Assembly: GCA_027924645.1 (NCBI GenBank)
Contig: BSBN01001149.1
Location: 3,472,001-3,536,000 of the forward strand
Reading direction: 5' to 3'
From: Cunninghamia lanceolata
Lineage: Eukaryota > Streptophyta > Pinopsida > Cupressales > Cupressaceae
Length of the DNA stretch: 64,000 nucleotides
The notes beneath the pieces were generated by a model that saw only the letters and a list, made by a program, of their open reading frames with translations, made no database searches and was not told where the DNA came from. Both the position numbers and the translations under genes were made by a program. How positions within the stretch are numbered: the stretch's first letter is position 1; every line of letters starts with the position of its first letter. Shown piece by piece: positions 52,337-63,909 of the stretch.

Positions 52337-52697
52337 CTATGTGCCTTCCTCCTGCTGGTGTGAAACTTCATTGTAATAATAAAGACACTCATCTGATATA
52401 ATGTCATTTGTAACCTCCTTAAAATGGAAAATAGAGGCAGCATCACCATGGACCCAGTACTTTTCAACTTCAAATCCCTTCTTAGAGTACTTTTTAGCTT
52501 CTAGAAACCTCACCTCATAAGCATCTTCTGAATCTGATTTAAGATTTGACAGTAATTTGATTCACATATGAGCCACTTTCTTGCTTGTAATTTGATTCTT
52601 GATACTTGATTCTTCTTGAATGTCAAAATGACAGAGAACCTGGTCAATGGCTTCTATGAAATGTCTAGCAGCTATGGGAGCTTGTAGAGAATAATTT

Positions 52698-53624
52698 TCA
52701 AGACAATTGGGCATTCTCTTGTAATGAGGAAGGATTTTTTTCTGTAATAAGATCACATTGGTATGGCAGTTCATAAAGATCTAGAGGTATGACATATGGA
52801 TCAGCAGGATACATAGCTTGACCTTTTAACTCATTGATCTCATAAGAGAGGGCTTTAATTAGTTCTTTCACAGCACTCATCTCCTCATGATTTGTCAAAT
52901 CAGCAGGGATGGTGGGTGGACTAAAATTTGTATGCATCTGGCTACAAGAAAGAGCATGAGACAGGCTATTTGCATGAGGAATTAGCTATTCTAAGGGCAG
53001 GGGAGGCAGTTTACTAGACAATATGAGGCTACTTTTAGCCTTAATGGCAAGATCATATGATTGAGGAAGAGTTTCACCTCCTAGGGATTGTATCATGATA
53101 GATATCTCAGGGTCTAAAGCCTTTAAATAATACAAGAAAGCAAAGACTGGAGGGGGCCTCATGCCTATAGAAAACTTTTTCCATACTTTGTCAAATCTTG
53201 AATTAAAATCTTGTATAGGCTCCATAGGGTACCTCTTGAATGTAATCAGGTTCTAGATGAGAGTACTGACATCTATCCTATCTCTGAACTGATTGTAGAT
53301 GAGTTCCCCAAGATGATCCCATCCAGTGATTGAACCAGGTAGCAAGCTTCTGTACCATTCTTTTGCTTTGCCCTTGAGGGAAGATGCAAGCAACAAGAGA
53401 GCATGATTTTCAGTCGTGACATTATGAATGGTGCATAGATTTGCAACATCTTGAATATGATCTACACGGCAAACAGAACCATCTCCTAGAAAGTGAGGCA
53501 GTGCCTTCCAGGTTGTGTCAGGAACTTGACCCTGCTACTGGAGAACCAGTGGACTTGAATCCCAAGCTACAAAGGGTAGATCTCTTTGAATATTTAGGTG
53601 CACATATATACCAAGGGCTGCCAT
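52698..53624 (-). pseudogene. Gypsy-type gag of the TR-GAG-like element
   Basis: From an ATG at 53624 the frame reads MAALGIYVHLNIQRDLPFV, a TAG, then LASSLKGKAKEWYRSLLPGS, WDHLGELIYNQFRDRIDV, a TAG, then MEPIQDFNSRFDKVWKKF and FLYYLKALDPEISIMIQSLG, a TAG, and further frames to 52698. The LKGKAxxWYxSL...W..L...F...F pattern followed by ESIxxFNxRFxxV is the retrotransposon gag (Retrotrans_gag) core. The protein would package element RNA. All three main interruptions are TAG codons. No CCHC knuckle is visible in the downstream part. Confidence 0.88.
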
Positions 53625-53781
53625 GATCTGCAATGGCAAAGATTCAAGAAAGATCCACTAGTAGAGTCACCAGATGGGAGATTCATGCTCCTATGAGCAG
53701 ATGTTTTGGTGATTTTCCATCAAAACCATAGAATGCAGGGCAAAGATTCAATGAAAACAAAGACTCAAGTCTTTGAATCCA

Positions 53782-53799
53782 GTCCCACCGGGCATGCCA
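53782..53799 (-). other. Primer-binding-site-like sequence
   Basis: On the minus strand TGGCATGCCCGGTGGGAC lies six bases inside the 5' LTR. A very similar TGGCATGCTTGGTGGGAC follows the LTR at 58959-60213. The TGG start is as expected for pairing to a tRNA CCA end. I cannot name the tRNA. Confidence 0.6.
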
Positions 53800-53804
53800 A
53801 AAAC

Positions 53805-56454
53805 TATTGATGCATAAATTGGTGGGTGTAATCCAACAACATTGTGGGAAACTTCAGAGACGTGGGATTGGCCCCTGAAATGACCTCTAGATTTTAAGGA
53901 AGCTGGCTCTTCCATTCTTTCAATGGGGGTTTCAGAAAAAGTTAGAAAGAAAACTAGATTGCAGAAAACAAATACCTAATCTATGGTGATCTTCCAGATT
54001 TGAAACAATTATTTGCACAGTGTTAACTTTGAAAGATTTAACTGGAATTAAAGAGCATCAATGCATGATTAAGACTCAGTTTAAGAAACATGCTTAACAG
54101 AGGAAGAGAAACAGAGAAATTAAAAGCAAGAAATAGAGATATCCAAGTATGCACAGAACACCATCTCATTATTTGAATAATCAGTTACAGAGGCAAAGGT
54201 TGCTGCACAAAATGACTATTACATTCTCATAAAGAAATAACTGCAAAGGCAAAAAGAAAGAAAATCTATGTCTGTTGCCCCAACTCTCTGATCTGTAGAA
54301 ATGTAGAACTCTGTATGTGTGTATGAAGAACTCTTGAGTGTGACCTAGATCTGGCTATTTGTAGCCCCAAAAACCCAACAAACTCTCAACGGCCTCTGGC
54401 AATCTTTTCAACTGAATCCACAAAATCTGACACCAAATCTGGCACAAATCTGACTGCAACTGAAGTGGCCACCAAAAATCTTAACTGAACTATGGCTTTC
54501 TGCATTTTCCTCCATGGTTGGAAATATCTTCATTTTATTATCTTTGACCTGTGTGAAGAGAAAATATTTCTGGCCGCTTCTCTTCCTGTAACTTGCCATA
54601 AAAAATGGAAGTGGCTGCTCATTTAGGGTTTCACTTTTATGTTTCATGCGAGTCATGTAAGGGTCAATTTTAAATAAAATTTATTTCATACTACTAGGAC
54701 CCACCATGTCTCTTCATAGACCTTATTATATTTTAAAATTGTTTCTTAAAACTCCTGTGGCTTGCTGAAAATAAGATAAGACTTATATTACTGAGTAAAG
54801 TATTTAGCTTTACTAGAGGTGCCCACCACCATATGACTTAATATTGAAGCCTCAGCCTCTCCTGTGAGATATTTAAGTTTTAATAAAATGAAATGAAGTA
54901 TTTGTATCTCCTATGCACGGGCTACTCCAAGTGGCTCCTTCCGCATGATTCTTTTATTTCTTTTCTACGCTGCTCGGGCTCCTCCAAATGTCACTTTCTG
55001 CTGCCTTTGTTTTACTGTTTCTTTTTGTGTCTCTCGTAGCTGACATGTGGCACTATCCAATGTTGCTCCCACGTGGTGGCTTCTGCATCTGCTTCAGTTT
55101 CTTTTCATTACTGCTCGGGCTGCGTATCAATTTGAGCTGCTCTCTAACTTTTTCGCATCTAACACATGTCTTTATCCACTGCTTCTTGAGTTTATGTCAT
55201 GAAAAATAAAGTGGCTCATTTAATCTTTGGGGCTTTCACCTTTTATTCCCGTGGCTTCTTCCGCACTCATGTTTATTTTCTACCCGCACTATTGATTCAT
55301 TTGCATCTTACGGTGGCTAAGTGTTTCAGTTTCTTAGGTTCTGTGTCTCTTAATATCTAAATTTGGTGAAGGCTGAAACTGTGTTTAATAAGACAATGAT
55401 ATCATTAACATGGCTGCCATGGTATCTACTCCAAGCTATGACTATCTTGCACTGTGCATCATGAATATGATGGGCAGCCTTACTAAAAGTCGATCCATCA
55501 TTTGGCGAGCTAAACCTTTATTGCTGCTGGGTCTTTTGTTTATGGCTGAGTGCCTTTTTGTGCTTGATTGTTGTGTCTTATTCACATTTGATGCTTGATA
55601 TGGTGCACTTCATATTTGCTACTGGTAACTTCATTATTCAGCACCTCTATTTTCAATCATGGGAGCGTACATTTGAGGGAGCTTCTGATTATTGTGTCTA
55701 CTTGATAAGGGTTATGCCTTTATTACTAGAGACTGCACCTTTCCAATCGCCATTCTTATCTTTATGGCAGGCGTGAATTATGTGTAACTTGTGCAATTTC
55801 AATATTCATTGTGTCATATTGTTTTAGCTAAACCTGCTTTTCTTTAAAAAGATAGTGACATCTTTGACTATAAGCATCGAATGATGCTACCTCCCTCTTT
55901 ATAACCTAATCTTTATGTGATGGCAGTGTTATGTAGCAATCATTCAAAAGACTGACCACTACTTACTGAATTGTCGGTAGCCTTTGCTGTGGCTTGAATA
56001 ATTGAAATGTGGTATTGAAGGATTACCATAGCTGTGATCAAGAGTGATCATACCATATCTTTTCATACCGACTATACCTTTGTTTTGGTAGTGGCTGGCA
56101 GCCATGTCCATTAGATATGAATGTGTCTCTGGTTATTGCAGCCTGCCTCTCCCCCATATAGGCTATACCCTACATTATTAGACCATGTACCATACATCTC
56201 TTTGCACATCATGTATATGTTGAGCCTTGGATTTCATAAGTTAGAGACTGTGCCATTGCTTTCTTATGTCGAGTGCTTCATATTGAATCTGTATTGACTC
56301 ATATAGAATCTTTGATTCTTGATTGAGACTCACTAAAAGGGAATCTGCACCTTTTATAAAGAATAATAGAAATAAAAACCTGCGAAAAGAACCACAAACC
56401 CTATCAAACTACTGTGTATCAAAATTTCAAAATGGTGTGTAAAATTACACAACA
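53805..56454 (-). repeat. 5' LTR of the TR-GAG-like element
   Basis: 2,650 bp; its inner terminus has changed from CAACA to CAATA. It lacks about 190 bp present in the other LTR, with the junction near 55240 at a repeated TGGCTTCTTCC motif, suggesting deletion between short direct repeats. Confidence 0.95.
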
Positions 56455-57234
56455 TGTATATTGTGTACCATTGAGTTATGATAAAGCCATTAGAGCATTA
56501 TATTAATATTTTGCATTAATTTAATCAATTTAATGTTTTTTATGATATATATTTATTTTGATAATTAGTTTTGTAAATTAATTAATTTAGTTATCTCCGT
56601 AAGTTGCATTGATTAATAATAGTATTTTATACAGTGTATATAAATATGATAGTAGGGTTAAGTAAAAGAAATGTTTTAATTGGAAATATAGATTTATATA
56701 TATAATTGTAGTTGTGAATTAATTCTTTTAACAATATTATTTGATATAATATTTCCATTATGTGATCGTTGTCAAATCAATATTTTATCTTTAATTCCAA
56801 ATAGGAACTGTCCAATTTAGTTATGTTTTAGTTTTAGTCATGATTAAAGGAATTTGCTCAAGGATGGTTTATTAACTTAATTAGACCTTGTACTTGAATA
56901 AAATAGAGTAACATGGGTTAAATGTTTTGTTTAAGAAAGTAATCTTTGTAGCTAATTATCAGTGGCAATTAGCCTGTCTATTGAATCAAGTGAATAAGTT
57001 GATTAAAGTGATAAATTTGTTGGTTAATGAGATTGGGTTATGATTTAAGGGTCGGTTATGATTTTTATAGTATTGAACTGCTTAGATTGTTTAATGTTCC
57101 CTTGTAAGGGATGAGGCTATGTGTTCTTGTGGATAATGTACTTTCTTTGTACTAATCCATCAAGATGTCAATCGGAATGGATCATGCCTGTTATGGTAAC
57201 TTGAATGCTAGAGAAATGATGCAGGAGCATCCGG
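56455..57234. other. AT-rich interval, nothing recognised
   Basis: No open frame or motif that I can support. Confidence 0.4.
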
Positions 57235-57649
57235 TGGTGTAAGGGCAATCTTACATCACGCAAAAAGAAGTTAATTCAAAATCATTGTAGTTGTTTCCAT
57301 TTCTTTCCATAATTAGTGTTTCTAGTTCCATAATGTCCTGAATAATAATGTAGGACTTTCAACTTTTCCAAAACTGCTAAAAATAGCAAATTGCCAGTTT
57401 TGGATAGTTTACCTGCCATTTTAGAAAAGTTTGCATTTGGGCAAGGATTGAGGTGAAAAGTTACAAAAAGATTCATAACTAAAATATAAGACTTTTGGCG
57501 AAGGAATCAGGCAAAGATCATTTGTGAGCTGAAAGATATTAAAGTTTTTGTTTTCTGAAAAGCCCTTGAAAATTTTTGAAATGAGATATAAGGCACTAAT
57601 ATATCTCATAACATCCCAAAAAGTTGACAAAAATCCATTTACAAATTTC

Positions 57650-58092
57650 TGGTGTGATAGTTCACATCACAAGCTTTCTGGCACTTAACACAGTTCGACA
57701 ATTGGACACCCGGATCAAAAGTTATGCTTCGCGGAAGTTGACCTACTTTTTGAGGGAGTTGTAAATTTTGAAATTTAGCTGGAGGCCTCTAAAAGGTGCT
57801 ATTTATGACTATTTTGGGAACCCTAAGCTGTAGTAGAGTCGAGGGGGAAAGTGTAGAGTCAATAATAGGTGGGAAAACATAAACTCTAGCTGATTTGGGG
57901 GTTACAGAAGGTGGAAGATTCCAGAACCTGATGATGTGTAGCTGTAGTGTGTTGCAGCCTGTGGAGGATTGATTCCTCTTATTGTAATTGACCTTCTGTA
58001 ATGTAATGAGTTGCCTAGATCAATAAAAGAAAGTTCCATTATCTATGTTCAATTTCTTTTGTTGTGTGTTTTGTGATTTACCCCCTTCATCA
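57650..58092 (+). repeat. Copia-type LTR (5' LTR of a truncated element)
   Basis: The unit starts TGGTGTGATAGTTCACATCAC, has a TATA-like CTATTTATG near 57800, an AATAAA signal near 58021, and ends CCCTTCATCA right before a primer site. A second similar hairpin-like start, TGGTGTAAGGGCAATCTTACATCAC, lies at 57235, so the LTR may instead begin there (858 bp). The internal region after the primer site is cut at about 58220. Confidence 0.65.
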
Positions 58093-58094
58093 AG

Positions 58095-58106
58095 TGGTAT
58101 CAAAGC
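58095..58106 (+). other. Primer binding site (initiator tRNA-Met type)
   Basis: TGGTATCAAAGC matches the usual Copia PBS with one change and sits two bases after the LTR end. Confidence 0.8.
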
Positions 58107-58225
58107 AAGGGTTCCTGAGAGGTAGTTTGCACCAGGACCTGATGTTGTGGGTTTTCCGCAGAGATCAAGATGCTTCAATGGAATTGAACCCTGGCATGGA
58201 GAATATGTTTCTCAATTCAACCTTT

Positions 58226-58580
58226 TAGTGTTAACCAAGTGAATGTTTTTGTAGACAATGAGTCTCTTGGAGTAGTGAGCTCTGGGCAGCGTGCCCGAAG
58301 GCAAGTGCCTTACCATTTTCCTATTCTTTTAATAGAGATTAAATCTTGTGGGTTAACTCCCACAGTAGTTTTTCCCTTGACTAGGTTTCCACGTAAAAAT
58401 CCTAGTGTTATGTGTGTTGATTGTGTTTATGCTCATGTGTTGTTGATTCATGCTTTCATGGTTATATCATTGATCTGTTAATAAGTGGTAAAGAAGATTA
58501 AAGGAAGCAAAAGATAAAATTTTGTGACAATTGATTCACCCCCCCTCTCAGTTGTCTACCCTAATTTCAACAAATATTTC
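58226..58580 (+). repeat. 3' piece of a Copia LTR related to 5760-6093
   Basis: Shares with the LTR at 4634-6093 a GAGCTCTGGGCAG/GGCAAG block, a TTTTTCCCTTG block followed by a GGTTTYC block, and a terminal GACAATTGATTCA, C-run, TCTCAGTTGTCT. It interrupts or abuts the truncated element at 57650-58220. Confidence 0.7.
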
Positions 58581-58749
58581 ATCAAAAAACTAGATTTGAA
58601 AGATGATTTCATGATTATAGGATGATCTAGAATGTTTGTTAAGGTTGAGATCTATAAGCAATGATGAAAATATGATAAGTTAGACCCTGCAAATTAGAAA
58701 AACCAGTCAGAAACCCTAAGTATCCAAAAATGTTGTACTATTGTGCCAA

Positions 58750-58870
58750 AAGCACTAGATTGCAAACCTGAGGCATTGCACTATGCCTCAAAGGTGCTTT
58801 TCTATAGCCCGAAGGTACTTTGTTGCAGACCAAAGGTGCTTTACTGTGTTGCAAAGGCATTGTTCTTTGT
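58750..58870. repeat. Degenerate short tandem repeats near a retroelement leader
   Basis: About five imperfect units of 20-27 bp of the type AAAGGTGCTTT...TTGCAG (variants GAAGGTACTTTG, CAAAGGCATTG). They lie on the leader side of the primer site at 58935 and probably belong to that minus-strand element. Confidence 0.6.
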
Positions 58871-58934
58871 TTGTCTATGCATTTCCATACTGTAGTTCAA
58901 AAAAAAAATAGAATAAAAGAAAACAATGATTAGT

Positions 58935-58954
58935 GGGTCCCACCAAGCATGCCA
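58935..58954 (-). other. Primer-binding-site-like sequence
   Basis: TGGCATGCTTGGTGGGACCC on the minus strand, just after an LTR end; the counterpart of the site at 53782-53799. Confidence 0.55.
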
Positions 58955-58958
58955 TAAT

Positions 58959-60213
58959 GTGTATAAAAATAAAATCAAGATTGAATGATAATCAAAAGAA
59001 TGAAATAATCACAACTCAATCCTATAACATCAAGATAATAATCTAAGAAAATAACCAAATAATCAATGAATAATAACAAAAACAATGAAAGCTTTCACCT
59101 AGATTGTATTGTTATCTTGGTCAAATATAGATTACTCTTCAAATTGTGAAACCATGTTTGCAACAAGCAGATGTAGATTGTGTTTGTGCTCAAAGTGTTC
59201 AAGGTGCTCAACGATGTGATGTGTGCTCAATGCATTGTAGGGAGGCAAAATCTTAAATGATTGAAGAGGATTTGTTATGGAGATGAGGGGAGTTTATATA
59301 GGTTTCAATGAAGATCGATCAACAGTCTAGAAAATTCAATGGAATCAATGTACATGAGATAAATCTAGAATTCATGATGAATGTGCACCTGACATGTGTC
59401 ACTCCAAAAAGATATTTTTGTTTGAGTTAACTGATTGTTTTGACTAAAAGACATGGAAAATACATGAGATAAGATTAGATTTCATAAAATAGAAATGTTT
59501 TTTTTCTAATTTATGAGTTGGTGATAAAAACAATATTGATTTAGTCAATTAACTCAACTTATGATTTGTTTTTTGCATGATTTGAGTGAAATTAAATAAT
59601 AAATTATTTAATTTTGTGTTCATGATAAACAAGATTTGTTTTTAGAAGAATTTAGAAGATAATTGAGAAAAATAAATAAATAAGTTTATTTAATTGTTTG
59701 TGCAAGATAGAGGACATAGAATAGATTTGAAGATTTAAAGAAATTAAACAAATAAATTTATTTAATTTATTTTTCACGATGAAGGATAAATAAAATATTT
59801 GATTACATTTTATTTTTAGAGATTGAGGTTCAATTTAAATGATTTATTTAAATTTGGAAGAATAATTGATTTAATTAAATAATTTAAAAATTATTTAATT
59901 ATAAATAAGAGGATTTAAATGATAAATTAATTAAATAATTAATTTATTCTATTAATGTCGATTTGAAAATTGGAAGACGATATGATTTAATTAAATAATT
60001 AAAATTATTTAATTTGGAAGAATAAAGTTGATTTTGATGAAATTAATTAAATAAATATAATTTATTCAATTAATTTTGAATTTAGGAGATTTAGAAGAAT
60101 TTGATGATTTTGATGAAATTTATTAAATAATTAGATATTTAATTAATGTTGAATGTAGGTGATTTGATGAAATGCAAGTGATGCGATGACATGGTCATTT
60201 TTGGGTGTCTACA
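58959..60213 (-). repeat. LTR of a minus-strand element cutting the gypsy RNase H
   Basis: On the minus strand it begins TGTAGACACCCAAAAATG at 60213, where the gypsy RNase H frame (...SKFDIE) is suddenly lost, and ends near TATACACA at about 58959, followed by a primer-site-like sequence. The unit is about 1.25 kb and very AT-rich. No target duplication found, since the element's other end is not in place. Confidence 0.6.
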
Positions 60214-61385
60214 CTCTATGTCAAATTTGCTCAAGATCGTGACCCACTTAGCTAGTCTTCTTGTGAGGGCTGCCTTGGATAAAAGATACTTCAATGGATC
60301 AAACTTAGAGATGAGGTTGTTGTGCTGGTTTAGCATGTAATGTCATGACTTTTGGGAAGCACACACTATTGCTAAACATTCTCTTTACATAGGAGTGTAG
60401 TTGATTTCATAACCAACCAAGGTGCGATTGATATAGTATATGGCATGTTCTTTGCTTGAATCATCATGTTGTGCGAGGAGAGAACCTAATGCTACAAAAG
60501 TAGTAGAGATATATAAGAGAAAAGGTCTATTTGGAACTGGTGGCACCAAAACTAGAGGTGTAGCTGGATATTCCTTGACTTGATCAAATGTCTATTGACA
60601 CTTACTATCCCATTGGAATGACACATCCTTTCAGAGTAAGTGTAGAAATGGTTGACATTTATCTTCTAGCTATGAAATGAACCATCTAATGGATTGTAAC
60701 CTCCCTTGAAGGCTCCTTAGTGCTTTTAGATTATTGGGTGAAGGCATTTCAATTATAGATTTGACTTTAGTTGGATCCACTTCAATTCCTCTGTGAGATA
60801 CAATGTATCCCAACAATTTCCTTGACGTGACACCAAAGATACATTTCTTAGGATTTAGCCTCACTTGATATTTCTCTAGTCTATCAAATATCTATCCTAG
60901 AACCTGTAGATGATTTGCCCTAGATGATTTGCCTAATATGTCATCGACATAGTCCTCCATGATAGTATGAAAAAGATCATGACATATTACTGTCATTTCT
61001 CGTTGATAGGTAGCTCGTACATTCTTTAGGCCAAAAGGCATGACTTGCCAATAGTAGGTGCCCCAAGGACATGTAAAGGCTATTTTATGTTGGTCTTCTG
61101 GTGCTATCATAATCTGATTGTATCTAGAGAAACCATCAATTAGGGAAAGCATTTCATGACCTGTTGTCAAATCCATAATGATATCAATGTTGCATAGTGG
61201 AAAATCATCTTTGGGATATGCTTTATTGAGATCTCTAAAGTTGGGGCAAATGCAGATGCCCCCATTTGGTTTGGCAACAGGTACAAGGTTGGAGACCCAC
61301 TCTAGATAATAAATAGGTCTTTTGAACTTTACATCTAGCAATTTTTGAAGCTCAACTTTTTACCAGTAGTGCTATTTGTGGGTGC
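60214..61385 (-). pseudogene. Ty3-gypsy pol: RT and start of RNase H
   Basis: The minus strand encodes gypsy RT: NLVPVAKPNGG, FRDLNKAYPKDDFPL, HEMLSLIDGFSRYNQIMIAP, AFTCPWGTYYWQVMPFGLKN and the active site MEDYVDDIL (about 60940-60950), all within 60892-61341. It continues with RLNPKKCIFGVTSRKLLGYI and IEMPSPNNLKALRSLQGRLQ (60670-60864). RNase H follows in broken frames (FDQVKEYPATP..., SLLAQHDDSSKEHAIYYINR, then DPLKYLLSKAALTRRLAKW to 60214). The wording is typical of the plant Tat/Ogre-type gypsy group. An LTR at 60213 ends it, and integrase is absent. Reverse transcription enzyme of the element, now dead. Confidence 0.93.
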
Positions 61386-61390
61386 ATCTT

Positions 61391-62570
61391 TGGTGCAGGA
61401 GCACCTTGAGACCTAAGAATCAAGAGGATTCTATGCATATTCTATTATGTCCAAAGTGCCATGTTTGTAAGGCCTTAGTGCCATATTGAATCATAGTTGG
61501 CCAAGTAATGGCATAAAGTTGAGTCTATATACGTGTCATTAAAGATTGTAACCGAATTGTATGGGTGTAACTGAATGGTAGAGGTGGTTGTAGGGCGATT
61601 TGTCTTCCACCTTATGTAACTGCCGATATGAGATTCTATATAGTAGGGTTGTGTTCATTAAGAGACACAGAGAGGGAGAGAAAGAGAATAGACACAAACA
61701 GAGAATCAATTTGTATGTGTATTTTCTAAGGAATAAGAATTTATGTTCTGTTGTGTATATCTGAGTAAGGCTCTGTTGCACGAAATGTAGATTGGAAGCA
61801 TTCCACTGGTTGAGATTTCTTCGAAATCAGTGGAATGACTTCCTTAGGAGTAGATCATTTTTTGTTCTGTTGAGATTTTGTTGTTTCTGTATAAGTTGTT
61901 TGATGTTTTATGTAGCTATATCAAAGTGACAAAATCATCAGGTTGATAACATTTGGTTCTGCCGATAGGCACATGTCTTGCTAAAACAGTGACGGCAAGT
62001 GCTAAATTGTCTTACTCACATTAGGGTGAAAAGGAGTCAAGCTTCACCGATATTGAGGGCCATCAGACAGACTCAGTGTATCAGCGCAGTGAAATTAGAG
62101 TTTGCTGATGTTTGGAGTCTCACCAATGACAAGTAGTCATTGGCAAAGCTAATTCTACCATGGCCAATGGAAATAGTCTTACCAATAGGTGAAAGTCAAA
62201 GTCAACGTCAAGAATGGATGGTCCATCGGCCCATCGGCCTAAGCTTGTAAGTGTTCGCCGATGACCAGGTCATACTGAAGACAACGCATCGGCATATTAG
62301 GAGGATAAACATTGAGTTCACTAATGAAGGAAGTCACATCAACGGTTGTGGTTTGAAGGTGTCATCGGAGAGATTGGTGTGTCAGCGGAATAGTTTTTAA
62401 GCTCGCCGATGGTATGTTGTCTCGTTGATAGTGAAGAATGTGTGTGTTTTAGTTTTGTTTGGACCTTGAGAAGGGTATTTAAAGCTTATTGAGCATAAAT
62501 CTCTCTATATTGTAGGTTTGATGGGTATTCACCTATGTTTTGAAGCGTTTTGTCTATGCACTCTGCATCA
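61391..62570 (+). mobile_element. Solo LTR (1,180 bp) inside the gypsy pol
   Basis: The unit starts TGGTGCAGGAGC and ends CTCTGCATCA, with imperfect inverted ends. It is flanked by ATCTT on both sides (61386-61390 and 62571-62575). Removing it with one ATCTT joins the gypsy frame exactly: KQKLHK then MHPQIALLVK. TATA-like GGTATTTAAAGC near 62474 indicates plus orientation. A GCCGATG/CATCGGC motif recurs several times at 61960-62410. No internal coding, so it is a solo LTR left after LTR-LTR recombination, or a similar short element. Confidence 0.9.
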
Positions 62571-63909
62571 ATCTTGTGAAGCTTTTGTTTGATGGGCTTG
62601 GTGTTTGGAGATACTACTAAATGATGAACCACTAATGAAGGGTCCAATCTAGGCATATCAGCATATGTCCAAGCAAAATTGATTGTCTGTTGCAAGAAAA
62701 TTTTTATGAAGTCATTTCTCTCTTGTTTTGATAGTGAAGCTACTAGGAATGTGATTTTAGGATTTTGAACTATGCCTAGATTCATCTCTTTGGAGTCTTC
62801 TACTAAGAGTGTTAATTTTCATTGATACTTTTTTAGTAAGGGAAGGTCAAATCCTCCATCCTTAGATGCTTCAAAGAGGATTTCACCATCGGATACGTCC
62901 TTTATTTTACTGTTTTATGATCAAGAAGTGTCACATTGTGGTTTTCACCTAGGGATCTATTTTTATTTTCTCTTGTGTGACTAGAGGATTTGGCATTCTC
63001 ACCAAAGTATGTATCTTGATCTAAATCCATGACAAACCCAAATTTGTGATCACCAAGTGGGATACCATCCTGGAGTCCCATAAATTCTGCTATAGCCTCA
63101 TCATTCTAAAAGTTGTCTAGAATGGGGGCCTCTTGTTGGTCCTAATCTATGAGTTTGGGGTAGATGAGTGATAGATTTTGGGTGTTTGTCTTGGAAGTGA
63201 GAGAGATAGATGATATCATAAATATCAAGGTTTCTAGGAATAAGTCTGTGAGGTGTAGGTAAGAGCCATCAATAGTATCCTCTATAGAGGTCGAAACTAT
63301 GTGAAAATATTTTGCTACCTTGTCGAGAATAAACTTGATGTCCAAGGTATGTGGTACCTCCTTACCATATCCTAAACCCTTTTTATTGTATTTATTGGTC
63401 ACAATAATTGGTTCTACCTTTCCTTGACCATGCTTTCCAAGGCCACCTTTTCCTTTATAGCCCATGTTTTGCACAATTCTGAGACTGGTAGCATATTGTG
63501 TAATAGGTAGCATGACTAGATCCTTGTTTTGGTGTATCCAAGAGGAAATATCTTCAAGAGATTCTTCTTCTAGCAATCCCCCATGAGTGAATGTTGTTAG
63601 GGAAGATGATATCTTTACCTTTTTAGTGACCTTTGCTATGGGTGGTTTTCCATAAGATTTCAGTGAAAGAGGCATCCTCCCCACACAACAAGATTTTGAG
63701 ATATCATATTTGCCAAATCCTATGTCTCTGAAGTGGATTTTGATCTCTGGAATGGGTTTATCTACAGAGGCCTTTTTCAAAGTATCTGGGTCAATGTATA
63801 ATAGAGATGATTGGGCTTCAACATTATTTGGTATTTGGTTGCTATTTTGGTAACGCCCTTGCATGGCAAGGCAAAACTCAAAGGATGAGGATCTCCTAAG
63901 ATTGTGACT
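62571..63909 (-). pseudogene. Ty3-gypsy pol upstream part with G-patch-like motif
   Basis: The minus strand 63909-63142 is open for about 250 codons (the ORF's first residues lie in the neighbouring LTR). It contains EIKIHFRDIGFGKYDIS, then IVQNMGYKGKGGLGKHGQGK, a G-patch-like glycine motif known between protease and RT in some plant gypsy elements. Nearer RT, 62571-62785 gives FAWTYADMPRLDPSLVVHHL and KPIKQKLHK, the standard lead-in to gypsy RT; it is split from the rest of RT by the solo LTR. The interval 62790-63140 has broken frames. Confidence 0.82.

Larger units (their letters stand above)
48373..56454 (-). mobile_element. TR-GAG-like LTR retrotransposon lacking pol
   Basis: Two long direct repeats (48373-51213 and 53805-56454) bound a 2.6-kb internal region (51214-53804). 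Read on the minus strand the LTRs run TGTTGTGTAATTTTACACACC to GCATCAACA. A primer-site-like TGGCATGCCCGGTGGGAC follows the right (5') LTR. A gag-like frame starts at 53624. I see no protease, RT, RNase H or integrase, so the element would depend on another's machinery, matching the TR-GAG class of non-autonomous elements. Flanking GGTAT (left) and TGTAT (right) may be a target duplication with one change. Confidence 0.88.

Noticed and set aside
61539..61781. 80-codon frame as a gene
   Set aside because: It lies wholly inside the solo LTR, antisense to it, with no motif.
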